NCBI RefSeq assembly: GCF_029953595.1
Contig: NZ_CP124535.1
Coordinates: 2,388,001 to 2,452,000 of the forward strand
Length of the DNA: 64,000 nt
Source: Fuscovulum ytuae
GTDB taxonomy: Bacteria; Pseudomonadota; Alphaproteobacteria; Rhodobacterales; Rhodobacteraceae
Direction of reading: 5' to 3'
Part shown: positions 26,366 to 34,680 of the stretch, in pieces
Position numbering within the stretch: the stretch's first letter is position 1
How the letters are laid out: every line of letters starts with the position of its first letter
The notes under the pieces: generated by a model
Seen by the model: the letters and a program-made list of their open reading frames with translations, nothing else
Databases searched by the model: none
Told to the model about the DNA's origin: nothing
Made by a program: the position numbers and the translations under genes

Positions 26366-27055
26366 TCAGTAGGACGACGCGTTGTCGATATTGAAGTTGT
26401 AAAGCTTGCGGGCGGAACCGTAGCGCTTGAACTCTTCGGGCTTGGCCAGATGGTCGGCCTCGCCGCGTTTCAACAGGTCGGCCAGCAGCGCCAGGTGTTC
26501 GGGCCGCATCTCTTTTTCGATGCAGTCGGCCCCAAGGGATTTGACCGAGCCGCGCACGAAAAGGCGGGCCTCATAGAGGCTGTCCCCGAGCGCCTCACCT
26601 GCGTCGCCCAGGACGACGAGGTTGCCGGATTGGGCCATGAAAGCGGACATGTGGCCGATATTGCCATGGACGACGATATCGATCCCCTTCATCGAGATGC
26701 CGCAGCGGGATGAGGCGTTGCCCTTGATGACAAGCAACCCGCCGCGCCCAGTTGCACCGGCATATTGGCTGGCGTCGCCATCAATGATGACCGTGCCGGA
26801 CATCATGTTTTCCGCCACGCCGGGGCCGGCGGAGCCTTTGACACGGACGGTGGCCTGTTTGTTCATGCCCGCGCAGTAATAGCCGGTGGAGCCGCGCACG
26901 GTGACATCGACAGGGGCATCAAGGCCCACGGCGATGGCATGGGCGCCTTTGGGGTTGATCACCTCCCACGAGGTCATGTTCGTCTGGCCCTTGAGGGCAT
27001 GGAGCGTGGAGTTCAGCGCGCGCAGGCCTTGGGCGGCAAGGTCGAATGTCTGCAT
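26366..27055 (-). CDS. mgsB: N-methylglutamate synthase subunit B (GXGXG domain)
   Basis: A 229-aa right-handed beta-helix protein equivalent to the C-terminal GXGXG domain of glutamate synthase large subunit. Repeated G-rich turns are visible: VTVRGSTGYYCAGMNKQATV, GSAGPGVAENMMSGTVIIDG, QYAGATGRGGLLVIKGNAS and NIGHMSAFMAQSGNLVVLGD. It is normally structural, positioning the other two active sites. It lies five bases after the mgsA stop and 13 bp before mgsC, in one operon. Confidence 0.88.
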   Translation of the reverse strand: MQTFDLAAQGLRALNSTLHALKGQTNMTSWEVINPKGAHAIAVGLDAPVDVTVRGSTGYYCAGMNKQATVRVKGSAGPGVAENMMSGTVIIDGDASQYAGATGRGGLLVIKGNASSRCGISMKGIDIVVHGNIGHMSAFMAQSGNLVVLGDAGEALGDSLYEARLFVRGSVKSLGADCIEKEMRPEHLALLADLLKRGEADHLAKPEEFKRYGSARKLYNFNIDNASSY

Positions 27056-27060
27056 TTTTC

Positions 27061-27957
27061 TCAGCGTTCCCAGAAGTATACGGTGGCGGGTTCGGGTTCC
27101 CAGACGCGGGCGGCATCGATGCCCGGCAGATTGACCATCGCGCGGTATTCCGACCCGAAGGCGACATACTGATCGGTTTCTGCCATGACGGCGGGTTTGC
27201 AGGCGATGGGGTCGCGGACGACGCCGAAGCCGTTCTTTGTGCCAACAACGAAGGTAAAGAAACCGTCGAGATCGGTGAGCGTGGCTTCCATCGCCTCGCC
27301 CAATTTGGCGCCTTCTTGCAGCTTGTGGCTTATGAAAGCGGCGGCCACTTCGGTGTCGTTTTCGGTCTCGAACGTCATGCCAGCCTGACGCAGCACGCGG
27401 CGGACGGAGTTGTGGTTGGACAGCGAGCCGTTATGGACAAGGCACTGATCCGCCCCGGTGGAGAACGGATGCGCGCCCATAGTGGTGACCGCGGATTCGG
27501 TGGCCATGCGGGTATGGCCGATGCCATGGGTGCCGGACATGCGGGCCACATCAAAGCGCGCCGCGACATCCTTGGGAAGACCGACTTCTTTATAAATTTC
27601 AATGCCTTCCCCGGCTGACATGACCCGCGCATTGGGGCGCAGGTCGCGCATGGCGTGGCGGGCAGCATCAAGCCGATCCTCGGGCAGTTCGAGAACGATA
27701 TGCGTGTCCTTTACCGTCCCCGTGACCTTGGCCGCGACGGCCTTCCCGAGGTCTTCGGTCAGGGTGGCGAAGTCGGCATCGGGGGCCGGGGATTGCACCG
27801 TCAGCTTTGCGCGGCCCTTTTCGGGGCGGCCATAAATGGCGATCCCGGCGCTGTCGGGACCGCGGTCAGTCATGGTAATGAGCATGTCGGTGAGCATGGC
27901 ACCGAGTTGCGGTTCCAGCTTGGGGTCTTTCAGGAAAAGACCGACGATTCCGCACAT
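27061..27957 (-). CDS. mgsA: N-methylglutamate synthase subunit A (class II amidotransferase)
   Basis: A 298-aa Ntn-type glutamine amidotransferase. The start at 27957 gives Met-Cys2 (MCGIVGLFL), placing the nucleophilic Cys at the processed N-terminus as the class requires; AGGAG lies eight bases upstream. Further motifs are TDRGPDSAGIAIYG, GIGHTRMATES (Arg for carboxylate binding) and LVHNGSLSNHN (oxyanion Asn/Gly). It would release methylamine from gamma-glutamylmethylamide and channel it to MgsC. It is the first gene of the mgsABC-gmaS operon and is divergent from the Amt-family gene across a 244-bp control region. Confidence 0.88.
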   Translation of the reverse strand: MCGIVGLFLKDPKLEPQLGAMLTDMLITMTDRGPDSAGIAIYGRPEKGRAKLTVQSPAPDADFATLTEDLGKAVAAKVTGTVKDTHIVLELPEDRLDAARHAMRDLRPNARVMSAGEGIEIYKEVGLPKDVAARFDVARMSGTHGIGHTRMATESAVTTMGAHPFSTGADQCLVHNGSLSNHNSVRRVLRQAGMTFETENDTEVAAAFISHKLQEGAKLGEAMEATLTDLDGFFTFVVGTKNGFGVVRDPIACKPAVMAETDQYVAFGSEYRAMVNLPGIDAARVWEPEPATVYFWER

Positions 27958-28044
27958 GGCGTCGACTCCTCTGTTCGTCATTGATGACAGGCTAGCACCG
28001 AAGAATTCGACTCTCAACTGGCAAGAAACTTTTTTTCCTAAGCG

Positions 28045-28131
28045 GGAAAACTTTTCCAAATGCCTAAATTTTTGGCAGGTTTTTCTTGACAGATTGTCGC
28101 GGGCCGATTTCCTCTGAGCAAATAAATTTGC
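28045..28131. promoter_or_regulatory. Two perfect dyads in the mgsA/amt divergent control region
   Basis: GGAAAA-C-TTTTCC (28045-28057) and GCAAAT-AA-ATTTGC (28118-28131) are exact inverted repeats, 88 bp upstream of mgsA and 70 bp upstream of the Amt-family gene respectively. A TTGACA hexamer at 28086-28091 points towards amt but has no convincing -10. The XRE-cupin regulator encoded after the amt pair is the natural candidate to bind here. Confidence 0.5.
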
Positions 28132-28201
28132 CGGAGAGAGAAATGGCGTCAGGGCCTAGCCATCGGTGGCAAAGCAAAAATGGCCTAAGGGAGGGAAAAC
28201 A

Positions 28202-29632
28202 ATGGGTGATAATCTTAGTACGGTGAACGTCATATTCACTGAGTTCTACTACTGGGTAACAGTGGTTTTCATGTTCCTCATTCACGTGGGGTTTTGCATG
28301 TACGAGGTGGGGGCGTCACGTCGGCGCAACCACATGCACACGCTGATGAAGAACACGATGGCCATTCCGTTGATCACGGTCACATTCTTCTTCTTTGGAT
28401 GGTGGATCTACTTTGCGTTTCCCAGCGGCCTTTACTGGGTCAATTTCGTTGAGGACGCGCTGTTCTACGATCCCAATCTGGTCGCCGGGCCGGCTAGCCC
28501 GCTTATGGGGACCCACCTTTCTGGGGCGAACGAAACTGATCTGGCTGCAGGGATCACGGCGGACGGCTTGAATGGCGCGGGGATCTGGCACCGTTTGAAC
28601 GGTGTGTTCTGGGCGGCCTTTCTTTTGTTCTCGATCACCACAGCGTCAATTGTGTCGGGTGCTGTGATTGAGCGGATCAGGATGGGCGCATTCTGGTTGA
28701 TCGCGGTCCTGCTGGGGTCTGTCCTGTGGATCACCGATGCCGCTTGGGGGTGGAGCGCGGGAGGCTGGATGGTCAAATATCTTGGCTATCACGATGCCTA
28801 TGCGTCTGGCGTGGTGCATGCGATCGCCGGGGGTGCAGCGTTGGCGGCATTGATCGTGCTAGGACCACGGCTGGGAAAATTCCGTCCGGATGGAACCCCG
28901 CGCGATATCCCGCCGCATAACCCGTGGCTTGTGACGATTGGGCTGTTCATGATCTACACCGGCTTCTGGGGTTTCTATGCCGCATGCAACATCCCCATGA
29001 TCTCGCCCGAGTCCATCGGCGGACAGATCACCGGGGTAACGTGGACCGCGACCAATATCTACCTGACACCGACAACGCTTTCGGCGATCACGATGAACTT
29101 CTTGATGGCGCTTTCGGGCGGCATGATGGCTGGATACATCTTCTCAAAAGGGGATGCGTTCTGGACCTATTCGGCGGGGCTTTGTGGCGTGATCGGTGCC
29201 TCTGCGGGCAACGATCTTTATCACCCGATCCAAGCTATGTTCATCGGCGCCATCGTGCCCTACGTGGCCTACAAGCTGCATTTCTGGGTAGAGCGGACCT
29301 TCAAGATCGATGACGCCGTCGGGGCCGTGGCTGTGCATGGCTACGGTGGTTTCCTAGGCGTCGTGATCGCGGGCTTTGTTCTTTGGGGAGCGCCGTCATC
29401 GCCCTATGAGGGTTATGCGGTCATCACCCCATGGGGCAATTTCATCGGGGCCTGTATCATGGTGCTGTTGGGCTTTGTTCCTGTCTATATCCTCTGCAAG
29501 ATCCTGAATGGCTTTGGGCTTTTGCGGATTCCGGCGAAGATCGAGCTTGAGGGACTCGATTTCAAAGGGCGTGCTGCCTATGACGCGGCGGTTGCCGAAA
29601 TCATCGCCGCAGAACGCGCGATGTTGAAGTAG
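28202..29632 (+). CDS. Amt/MEP/Rh-family (methyl)ammonium transporter
   Basis: A 476-aa polytopic inner-membrane protein with about 11 membrane segments. The two pore histidines are recognisable in GVVHAIAGGAA (His about 206) and AVAVHGYGGFLG (His about 379). The ASIVSGAVIERI helix matches the family, whereas the common AHWVW..GGWL signature reads DAAWGWSAGGWM. The start at 28202 has GGGAGGG seven bases upstream; a 12-codon longer frame is less likely. Related genes accompany N-methylglutamate clusters in roseobacters and are proposed to import methylammonium or ammonium. That substrate is inferred from context. A 72-aa membrane protein follows in the same operon. Confidence 0.88.
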   Translation: MGDNLSTVNVIFTEFYYWVTVVFMFLIHVGFCMYEVGASRRRNHMHTLMKNTMAIPLITVTFFFFGWWIYFAFPSGLYWVNFVEDALFYDPNLVAGPASPLMGTHLSGANETDLAAGITADGLNGAGIWHRLNGVFWAAFLLFSITTASIVSGAVIERIRMGAFWLIAVLLGSVLWITDAAWGWSAGGWMVKYLGYHDAYASGVVHAIAGGAALAALIVLGPRLGKFRPDGTPRDIPPHNPWLVTIGLFMIYTGFWGFYAACNIPMISPESIGGQITGVTWTATNIYLTPTTLSAITMNFLMALSGGMMAGYIFSKGDAFWTYSAGLCGVIGASAGNDLYHPIQAMFIGAIVPYVAYKLHFWVERTFKIDDAVGAVAVHGYGGFLGVVIAGFVLWGAPSSPYEGYAVITPWGNFIGACIMVLLGFVPVYILCKILNGFGLLRIPAKIELEGLDFKGRAAYDAAVAEIIAAERAMLK

Positions 29633-29648
29633 GAAGGGAAAAAATCAA

Positions 29649-29867
29649 ATGTCCACAATAGGTTACTCAAGCTGGGCGGTCGATCTGGCTGATGTCGGCG
29701 CGATCTATCCCTTTCAGGGCACCGAAGGGATCATGGTGGTCTTGGGGGTTGCGTTTTGGATCGGGTGGCACGTGCTGCAAATCCGGCAGGAAGAAGAAGA
29801 AATCGCAGCCGAGATGAAAGCCGAAAAGCGGGAAGACGCTGCGAGAAAGCTTATCGACGACTATTGA
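29649..29867 (+). CDS. Small single-pass membrane protein next to the Amt-family transporter
   Basis: A 72-aa protein 16 bp after the transporter stop, with AGGAAGGG upstream. One hydrophobic segment (about 28-45, GIMVVLGVAFWIGWHVLQI) is followed by a highly charged helix (RQEEEEIAAEMKAEKREDA) predicted to be cytoplasmic. I do not recognise a family. Close linkage and likely shared transcript suggest a small subunit or regulator of the transporter, but this is only positional. The terminator at 29885-29914 ends the operon. Confidence 0.75.
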   Translation: MSTIGYSSWAVDLADVGAIYPFQGTEGIMVVLGVAFWIGWHVLQIRQEEEEIAAEMKAEKREDAARKLIDDY

Positions 29868-29884
29868 TCGGCGTGTGATGTGAA

Positions 29885-29914
29885 AAACGGGGCGTGCTGT
29901 GGCGCGCCCCGTTT
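29885..29914. terminator. Bidirectional intrinsic terminator
   Basis: AAACGGGGCG (29885-29894) pairs exactly with CGCCCCGTTT (29905-29914) around a ten-base loop. The stem is flanked by A-rich sequence on the left and TTTGCCTTTT on the right. It serves the amt operon (+) and possibly the convergent XRE-cupin gene (-). Confidence 0.85.
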
Positions 29915-29960
29915 GCCTTTTGCGGGCAACAACCTTGCTGCTGCTTTGTCGTCGCGCGTC

Positions 29961-30638
29961 CTAGATTTGCGGATAAGAGATGACAGACAGGTACCGCGCG
30001 GGGAGCTTGATCAACACCTCTGGCCCATGCGGGGCATCGGCATCGAAGAAGAGGCTGTCGCCCGGTTCGAGGTGATAGAGCGTGTCGCCGTGGCGATAGG
30101 CCACTTCGCCTTCCAGCATATAAAGAAGTTCGATCCCGTCATGTTGAAAGGCGGGAAAGGTGTCGGATTCCGCAGTTAAAGTAATGACATAGGGTTCAAC
30201 CACCACCCCCGACCCGTTTGATCCGATATGGCCGAGAAGGTGGTATTGATGGCCCGCGCGGGTGCCGCGTCGTTCGATTTCCAGATGTTCGCCGGCCTTC
30301 ACATGCTGGCATTCGCGGCGCTCCTCATAGCCCCGAAAGAAGGATGTGATGGGGGTGGAAAAGGCATGCGACAGGATTTGAAGCGTGGTGAGAGAGGGCG
30401 AGGTGATGCCATTCTCGATCTTGGAAAGCATGCCGATGGAGAGGCCGGTGACAGAGGCGAGGTCGGCCACCGTCATGCCCTGCTGGCGGCGGAAAGCGCG
30501 GACCGAACGGCCGATGGCCATTTCCAGATTCCGTTCGGCGAGTTCGCGGATGCGGTGGGGATCTTGGCTGAAAACGGGTTTGGATTTGGGGATAACCGGT
30601 TCGGCACCAGTGTCGGGTGTTGTGTCGAGATCATCCAT
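29961..30638 (-). CDS. XRE-cupin transcriptional regulator
   Basis: A 225-aa two-domain regulator. An HTH of Xre type (RSVRAFRRQQGMTVADLASV followed by TGLSIGMLSKIENGITSPSL, residues about 44-95) precedes a cupin beta-barrel (FPAFQHDGIELLYMLEGEVA with YHLEPGDSLFFDADAPHGPE, about 160-215). Such proteins control amine and amino-acid catabolism genes, with the cupin binding the inducer. It lies between the mgd operon and the amt pair and is oriented like mgd and mgs. It is the only local regulator of the N-methylglutamate cluster, so it probably controls it (inference). Confidence 0.9.
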   Translation of the reverse strand: MDDLDTTPDTGAEPVIPKSKPVFSQDPHRIRELAERNLEMAIGRSVRAFRRQQGMTVADLASVTGLSIGMLSKIENGITSPSLTTLQILSHAFSTPITSFFRGYEERRECQHVKAGEHLEIERRGTRAGHQYHLLGHIGSNGSGVVVEPYVITLTAESDTFPAFQHDGIELLYMLEGEVAYRHGDTLYHLEPGDSLFFDADAPHGPEVLIKLPARYLSVISYPQI

Positions 30639-30670
30639 CCTGTTACCCCGCAGTAAACATACGCGAATGG

Positions 30671-30691
30671 TTTTTTACTATAAGGAAAAAA
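30671..30691. promoter_or_regulatory. Imperfect T6/A6 palindrome upstream of the XRE-cupin gene
   Basis: TTTTTT-A-CT-ATA-AG-G-AAAAAA, symmetric in its outer six bases and the inner CT/AG, lies 33 bp upstream of the regulator's start codon in an AT-rich island. It could be an autoregulatory operator or part of the promoter. Confidence 0.35.
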
Positions 30692-30843
30692 CTGCGCGGA
30701 ACAAGACGGCAGTATGGGCAGCAACGGCTGTGCCCTGTTTTGTGCCGGGTTTTGTGCAGCAAACTGTGGGCACGCAGCGGGCGGCGGGTTGAGGGTCTGT
30801 TAAGGGGCGGTGGGGTGGAACCCAACCCTAAGGGCCATGGGTA

Positions 30844-30864
30844 GGGTGGGGTTTTACCCCACCC
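30844..30864 (-). terminator. Hairpin directly after the mgdD stop codon
   Basis: GGGTGGGG and CCCCACCC form an exact 8-bp stem around a five-base loop, starting at the base next to the TAG stop of mgdD. It has no T-run, so termination efficiency is uncertain. Confidence 0.6.
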
Positions 30865-31431
30865 CTAGAAGGCAGATCGTGCCGCCGTTTCCAGCGCGTG
30901 GAAGAGCGAGGCCGCCGATGAACGGGGGCCGATGACCGAAAGGTGGCCTTCGGCGCGGATCACGACATAACAGCCCAAATGTTCGATCACCGTCCGCGTT
31001 GCCGCGCCGGGGCCATGCGCGCGCAAGTCGAAGGCAGCGAGGCGTTCGAACATGGCGGGCAAGTCATCGCCCATCACGTCGAAGCGCGCCCATGCGTCGG
31101 TCTGTTCTGTCACGCTGGCGGCTTCGCCGAAATGGGGCTTTATGATCGCAACGATATCTTCATGGGTGGCGAAGGGCGCCTCGACCATCCACATGTCGGG
31201 GGAAAGCCAGAAGGCGGCATAGGTCGCACCTTTCGCAGCCTTGCCGGGGGGCGGCAGGGGGATGCCTGCGGCATCGGCGATGTCGGCCACAGCCTTGCCT
31301 TCGCCCTGACGCGCGGCGAGGGAGGCGAGCGCGGTATCCACCACCTCGGCGATTGTGACGGGGCCGATGCTGACGCTGTGGGGCGCGTCATGGCCAAGGG
31401 GGGTGAGGGGTTTCAGACGATGGTCAGCCAC
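30865..31431 (-). CDS. mgdD: N-methylglutamate dehydrogenase gamma subunit (SoxG-like)
   Basis: A 188-aa small subunit similar to the gamma subunit of heterotetrameric sarcosine oxidase. Characteristic pieces are YAAFWLSPDMWMVEAPF, a DAWARFDVMGDDLPAMFERL segment and AATRTVIEHLGCYVVIRAEG followed by LSVIGPRSSAASLFHAL. The gamma subunit packs against the alpha subunit's aminomethyltransferase-like domain. It overlaps the end of mgdC by eight bases. The SoxG-like fold is clear; the N-methylglutamate assignment rests on the gene cluster. Confidence 0.85.
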   Translation of the reverse strand: MADHRLKPLTPLGHDAPHSVSIGPVTIAEVVDTALASLAARQGEGKAVADIADAAGIPLPPPGKAAKGATYAAFWLSPDMWMVEAPFATHEDIVAIIKPHFGEAASVTEQTDAWARFDVMGDDLPAMFERLAAFDLRAHGPGAATRTVIEHLGCYVVIRAEGHLSVIGPRSSAASLFHALETAARSAF

Positions 31432-34375
31432 GGAGGCGTTCTCCTTCAGGATCGAAGAAGTGGGGGGAGACGATTTCCACCTCTACCTCTGTCTTGGCGA
31501 GCAGGTTCACGGCGCGCATCTTCTGGCCAATGCGAGTGTGGCCGTTTTTCAGATAGCCCAGCGCGATGGATGAGCCGAGGTGGGGGGAGTAGACGACGGA
31601 GGTAAGCCAGCCGCCATCATTGTCCGCCACGGGGGCCGCCCCAATATCGAGGAAGTGGGAGCCCGCGGTGAGGGGTTTAGACGGATCTACGGGCTTGACG
31701 CCCACAAGACGGAGGCCGTCTTCTGCTGTCAGGCCTTCGCGTTGCGACAGGACCATGCCGATGCTGTCTTTCTTTTTCGACACCATCTTGCCCAGCCCCA
31801 TGTTCAGCGCGGTGGTCTGGCCGTTCAGTTCGTTCCCCGCGACATGGCCCTTTTCCACGCGCATGACGCCCAAGGATTCAGTACCATAGGCGACGGCATT
31901 GAATTCTTCGCCCGCGCGCATGAGTTCGCGGATCATCGCATCGCCATAGCGGGTGGGGACGGCGATTTCATAGGCCAGTTCCCCCGAGAAGGAGATGCGG
32001 AACAGCCGCGCGCGCAGGCCGCCTGCGACGGTGATGTTTCCGCAGGCCATATAGGGGAAGGCGGCGTCCGAGATATCTTGATCCACCACCTTTTGCAGGA
32101 GTTTCCGCGCGTTGGGGCCTGCAACGGAGAATTGGGCCCAGGCTTCCGTCGTGGAGATGAGCTGGACATCCATATCCGGGTAAAGGCATTGGCGGACATA
32201 TTCGAGATGGCGGAAGACAGGGACGGCATTGGCGGTGGTCGTCGTCATCACCCATTCGTTTTCGCCCATGCGGGCGGTGGTGCCGTCATCCATCACGATG
32301 CCATCTTCGCGCAGCATCAGCCCATAGCGGACCTTACCGATGGGGAGGGTGGAGAAGGTGTTGGCATAGACCTTGTCGAGGAAGGCACCTGCGTCACGGC
32401 CTTGGATATCGATCTTGCCCAAGGTCGTTACATCGCAAATGCCGACGGAGGCGCGGGTTTGCAGTACCTCGCGGTCCACGGATTGCCGCCATGTGGTCTC
32501 AGTGGGTTTCGGGAACCATTGGGCGCGGAGCCACATGCCCACCTCGACGAAGATCGCGCCCTGTTCTGACGCCCATTTGTGGGAAGGGGTCAGGCGGGTG
32601 GGTTTGAATTCATGGCCGCGCGAGCGACCCGCAAGCGCGCCCATGGCGACGGGGGTGTAGGGCGGGCGATAAATGGTGGTGCCGGTTTGCGGGATCGATT
32701 TGCCGGTGAGTTCGGCCATGATGGCAAGGCCGAGGATATTGCCGGTTTTCCCCTGATCCGTGGCCATGCCGAGGGTGGTGTAGCGTTTCAGGTGTTCGAC
32801 CGAGGTGAAGTTTTCCTGTTTGGCGAGTTTTACGTCTTTTACGGTGACGTCATTCTGCTGATCGATCCAAGCGCGGCCCTTGCCTTCGGGGACATACCAG
32901 AAGGGGGTGAGGTTAAGGGGGGCGTCTTCGGCCTTTGGGATATCGGGGCTATGGGTTGGCATGCCCAGCGCTTCAAGCGCGGCATTGGCTTGGGCTGCCC
33001 CTGTTTCCAGCGCGGCATGGGTGGAGAAGTGGCCCGCCGCCGCGCCTGCGGCGGTGAGGTTTTTCGGGCCGTCTGTCGGGGGGGTGAAGGCATGGATGCC
33101 TTCGTTCCAGATGGGCCGGCCCCGGTGGTGGCTTGCGATGTTCAGGTTGGGGTTCCAGCCACCCGAAACGCCGAGAGCGGTGACGGGCAGGGTTTCCGAA
33201 CGACCGTTCGCATGACGGATGGTGATGGATTTCAGGCCAAGGCGGCCTTTGGTATCAATAACTTGGGCCCCCTTCAGGTGGCGGATGCCGGGCAAGAGTT
33301 CGCCTTCCTGCCGGGTGTCGATGACGGCGGCGACGTCGATGCCCTTGGCCTGAAAGTCGGTGGCCGTGCGCAGACCGTCATCATTGTTGGTGAAGATGGC
33401 GACCCGGTCGCCGACGGTAACTGCATAGCGGTTGGCATAGGTGCGAAGCGCGCCTGCCAGCAGGATGCCGGGGCGGTCGTTGTTTTCGAACGCGATGGGG
33501 CGTTCGATAGCCCCTGCGGCAAGGATCGCGTGGCGGGAATAGATGCGCCAGAGGATCTGGCGCGGCTTGCCGGGGGCGGGGATGGGCAGGTGGTCGGAGA
33601 CGCGTTCGACAGCCGAATAGATGCCGTGGTCCATTGCGCCCAGCACGGTGGTGCGGGGCATCAGGCGGACATTGGGCATTTGCGCAAGGGTGCGGAGGGT
33701 ATCTTCGGCCCAGTCAGCCCCGGCGTGGTTGCCGATGGTGAGGGTTTCGGCGTTCAGCCGCCCGCCCATGCGGAAATCTTCATCGGCAAGGATGACGCGG
33801 GCCCCGGCGCGGCCTGCGGTGAGGGCGGCCATCAGGCCTGCGGGCCCTGCGCCGATGATGAGGATGTCGCAGTGGAGGAAGCCCTTGTCGTAGGCGTCGG
33901 GGTCTTCTTCGCGGGTCAGCGTGCCAAGGCCTGCGGCGCGGCGGATAATGGGTTCGTAGAGCTTCTCCCACATGGCGGCGGGCCACATGAAGGTCTTGTA
34001 GTAGAAGCCTGCGGCGAAGAAGGGGGAGAGGCGGTCGTTCACGCCCATCAGGTCGAATTTGAGCGAGGGGAAGCGGTTCTGGCTGTTTGCCTCCAGCCCG
34101 TCGAAGAGTTCCGCCACGGTGGCGCGGGTGTTGGGTTCCTGACGCGCGCCTGTGCGCAGTTCGACGATGGCGTTGGGTTCTTCGCTGCCCGCAGAAATGG
34201 GGCCGCGCGGGCGGTGGTATTTGAAGCTGCGCCCCATGAGGCGGACGCCGTTGGCAAGGAGGGCCGATGCCAGCGTGTCACCCGGATGGCCCGTATAGGG
34301 CAGGCCGTCGAAGGTGAAGCGGAGCGTCTTACTCCGGTCGATCTGGCCGCCCTTGATGCGGTTCTCTTGCGTCAT
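31424..34375 (-). CDS. mgdC: N-methylglutamate dehydrogenase alpha subunit (SoxA-like)
   Basis: A 983-aa large subunit. The N-terminal 2Fe-2S-ferredoxin-like region (LRFTFDGLPYTGHPGDTLAS, SFKYHRPRGPISAGSEEPN) is followed by an NAD-binding Rossmann motif DILIIGAGPAGLMAALTAGR near 170-190 and a disulfide-reductase-like FAD region with ILAAGAIERPI. The second half is a GcvT-type folate-binding domain (from about 600), with SVGICDVTTLGKIDIQGRDA and GTESLGVMRVEKGHVAGNEL. In sarcosine oxidase this domain passes the methyl carbon to tetrahydrofolate; here the analogous substrate is N-methylglutamate, regenerating glutamate. It overlaps both neighbours (mgdB by four bases, mgdD by eight). Confidence 0.88.
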   Translation of the reverse strand: MTQENRIKGGQIDRSKTLRFTFDGLPYTGHPGDTLASALLANGVRLMGRSFKYHRPRGPISAGSEEPNAIVELRTGARQEPNTRATVAELFDGLEANSQNRFPSLKFDLMGVNDRLSPFFAAGFYYKTFMWPAAMWEKLYEPIIRRAAGLGTLTREEDPDAYDKGFLHCDILIIGAGPAGLMAALTAGRAGARVILADEDFRMGGRLNAETLTIGNHAGADWAEDTLRTLAQMPNVRLMPRTTVLGAMDHGIYSAVERVSDHLPIPAPGKPRQILWRIYSRHAILAAGAIERPIAFENNDRPGILLAGALRTYANRYAVTVGDRVAIFTNNDDGLRTATDFQAKGIDVAAVIDTRQEGELLPGIRHLKGAQVIDTKGRLGLKSITIRHANGRSETLPVTALGVSGGWNPNLNIASHHRGRPIWNEGIHAFTPPTDGPKNLTAAGAAAGHFSTHAALETGAAQANAALEALGMPTHSPDIPKAEDAPLNLTPFWYVPEGKGRAWIDQQNDVTVKDVKLAKQENFTSVEHLKRYTTLGMATDQGKTGNILGLAIMAELTGKSIPQTGTTIYRPPYTPVAMGALAGRSRGHEFKPTRLTPSHKWASEQGAIFVEVGMWLRAQWFPKPTETTWRQSVDREVLQTRASVGICDVTTLGKIDIQGRDAGAFLDKVYANTFSTLPIGKVRYGLMLREDGIVMDDGTTARMGENEWVMTTTTANAVPVFRHLEYVRQCLYPDMDVQLISTTEAWAQFSVAGPNARKLLQKVVDQDISDAAFPYMACGNITVAGGLRARLFRISFSGELAYEIAVPTRYGDAMIRELMRAGEEFNAVAYGTESLGVMRVEKGHVAGNELNGQTTALNMGLGKMVSKKKDSIGMVLSQREGLTAEDGLRLVGVKPVDPSKPLTAGSHFLDIGAAPVADNDGGWLTSVVYSPHLGSSIALGYLKNGHTRIGQKMRAVNLLAKTEVEVEIVSPHFFDPEGERLRG

Positions 34376-34671
34376 TTGCTGCGCCCCTTTGCGCGTGCCA
34401 CATCGCGGGCGAGTTCGACCTTTGTGATGTCATGCGTCACGGTGTTGCGGGTGACGACGAGCCAAGAGCGGTCGCCCTGTTCGTGGAACCACAGTTCGCG
34501 GTGTTCGCCTGCGGGGTTGTCGCGCAGGTAGAGGTAATCGTGAAAGGCGTCCTGCGCGCTGCTGGCATCGGGGAAGGCCATGCCATCGGGACGGTCGATC
34601 AGGGCGGCGTCGCCGAGATAGGTGAATTCCTGCGCGTCGCGGGGGCCGAGGAGGGGGTGGTTGATGATCAT
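34372..34671 (-). CDS. mgdB: N-methylglutamate dehydrogenase delta subunit (SoxD-like), zinc ligands missing
   Basis: A 99-aa small subunit of SoxD type: HPLLGPRDAQEFTYLGDAAL at the start, FHDYLYLRDNPAGEHRELWF in the middle and DRSWLVVTRNTVTHDITKVE at the end. Sarcosine oxidase delta binds zinc through a CPxCG pair plus a later His and Cys. Here the first pair reads HPLLG and the last Cys is Asp67, leaving only His5 and His63. Zinc binding is therefore doubtful. It lies nine bases after mgdA and overlaps mgdC by four. Confidence 0.85.
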   Translation of the reverse strand: MIINHPLLGPRDAQEFTYLGDAALIDRPDGMAFPDASSAQDAFHDYLYLRDNPAGEHRELWFHEQGDRSWLVVTRNTVTHDITKVELARDVARAKGRSK

Positions 34672-34680
34672 GATGCCCTC

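Noticed and set aside
28086-28115. Sigma-70 promoter for amt (TTGACA at 28086)
   Set aside because: No acceptable -10 hexamer lies 16-18 bases downstream, so only the dyads are reported.
29880-30179. 99-aa plus-strand frame after the small membrane protein
   Set aside because: It begins with GTG just before the terminator hairpin, which lies within it, and continues antisense to the XRE-cupin gene.
32579-34531. 650-aa plus-strand frame opposite mgdC
   Set aside because: It is a shadow; the minus strand encodes a complete SoxA-like protein.
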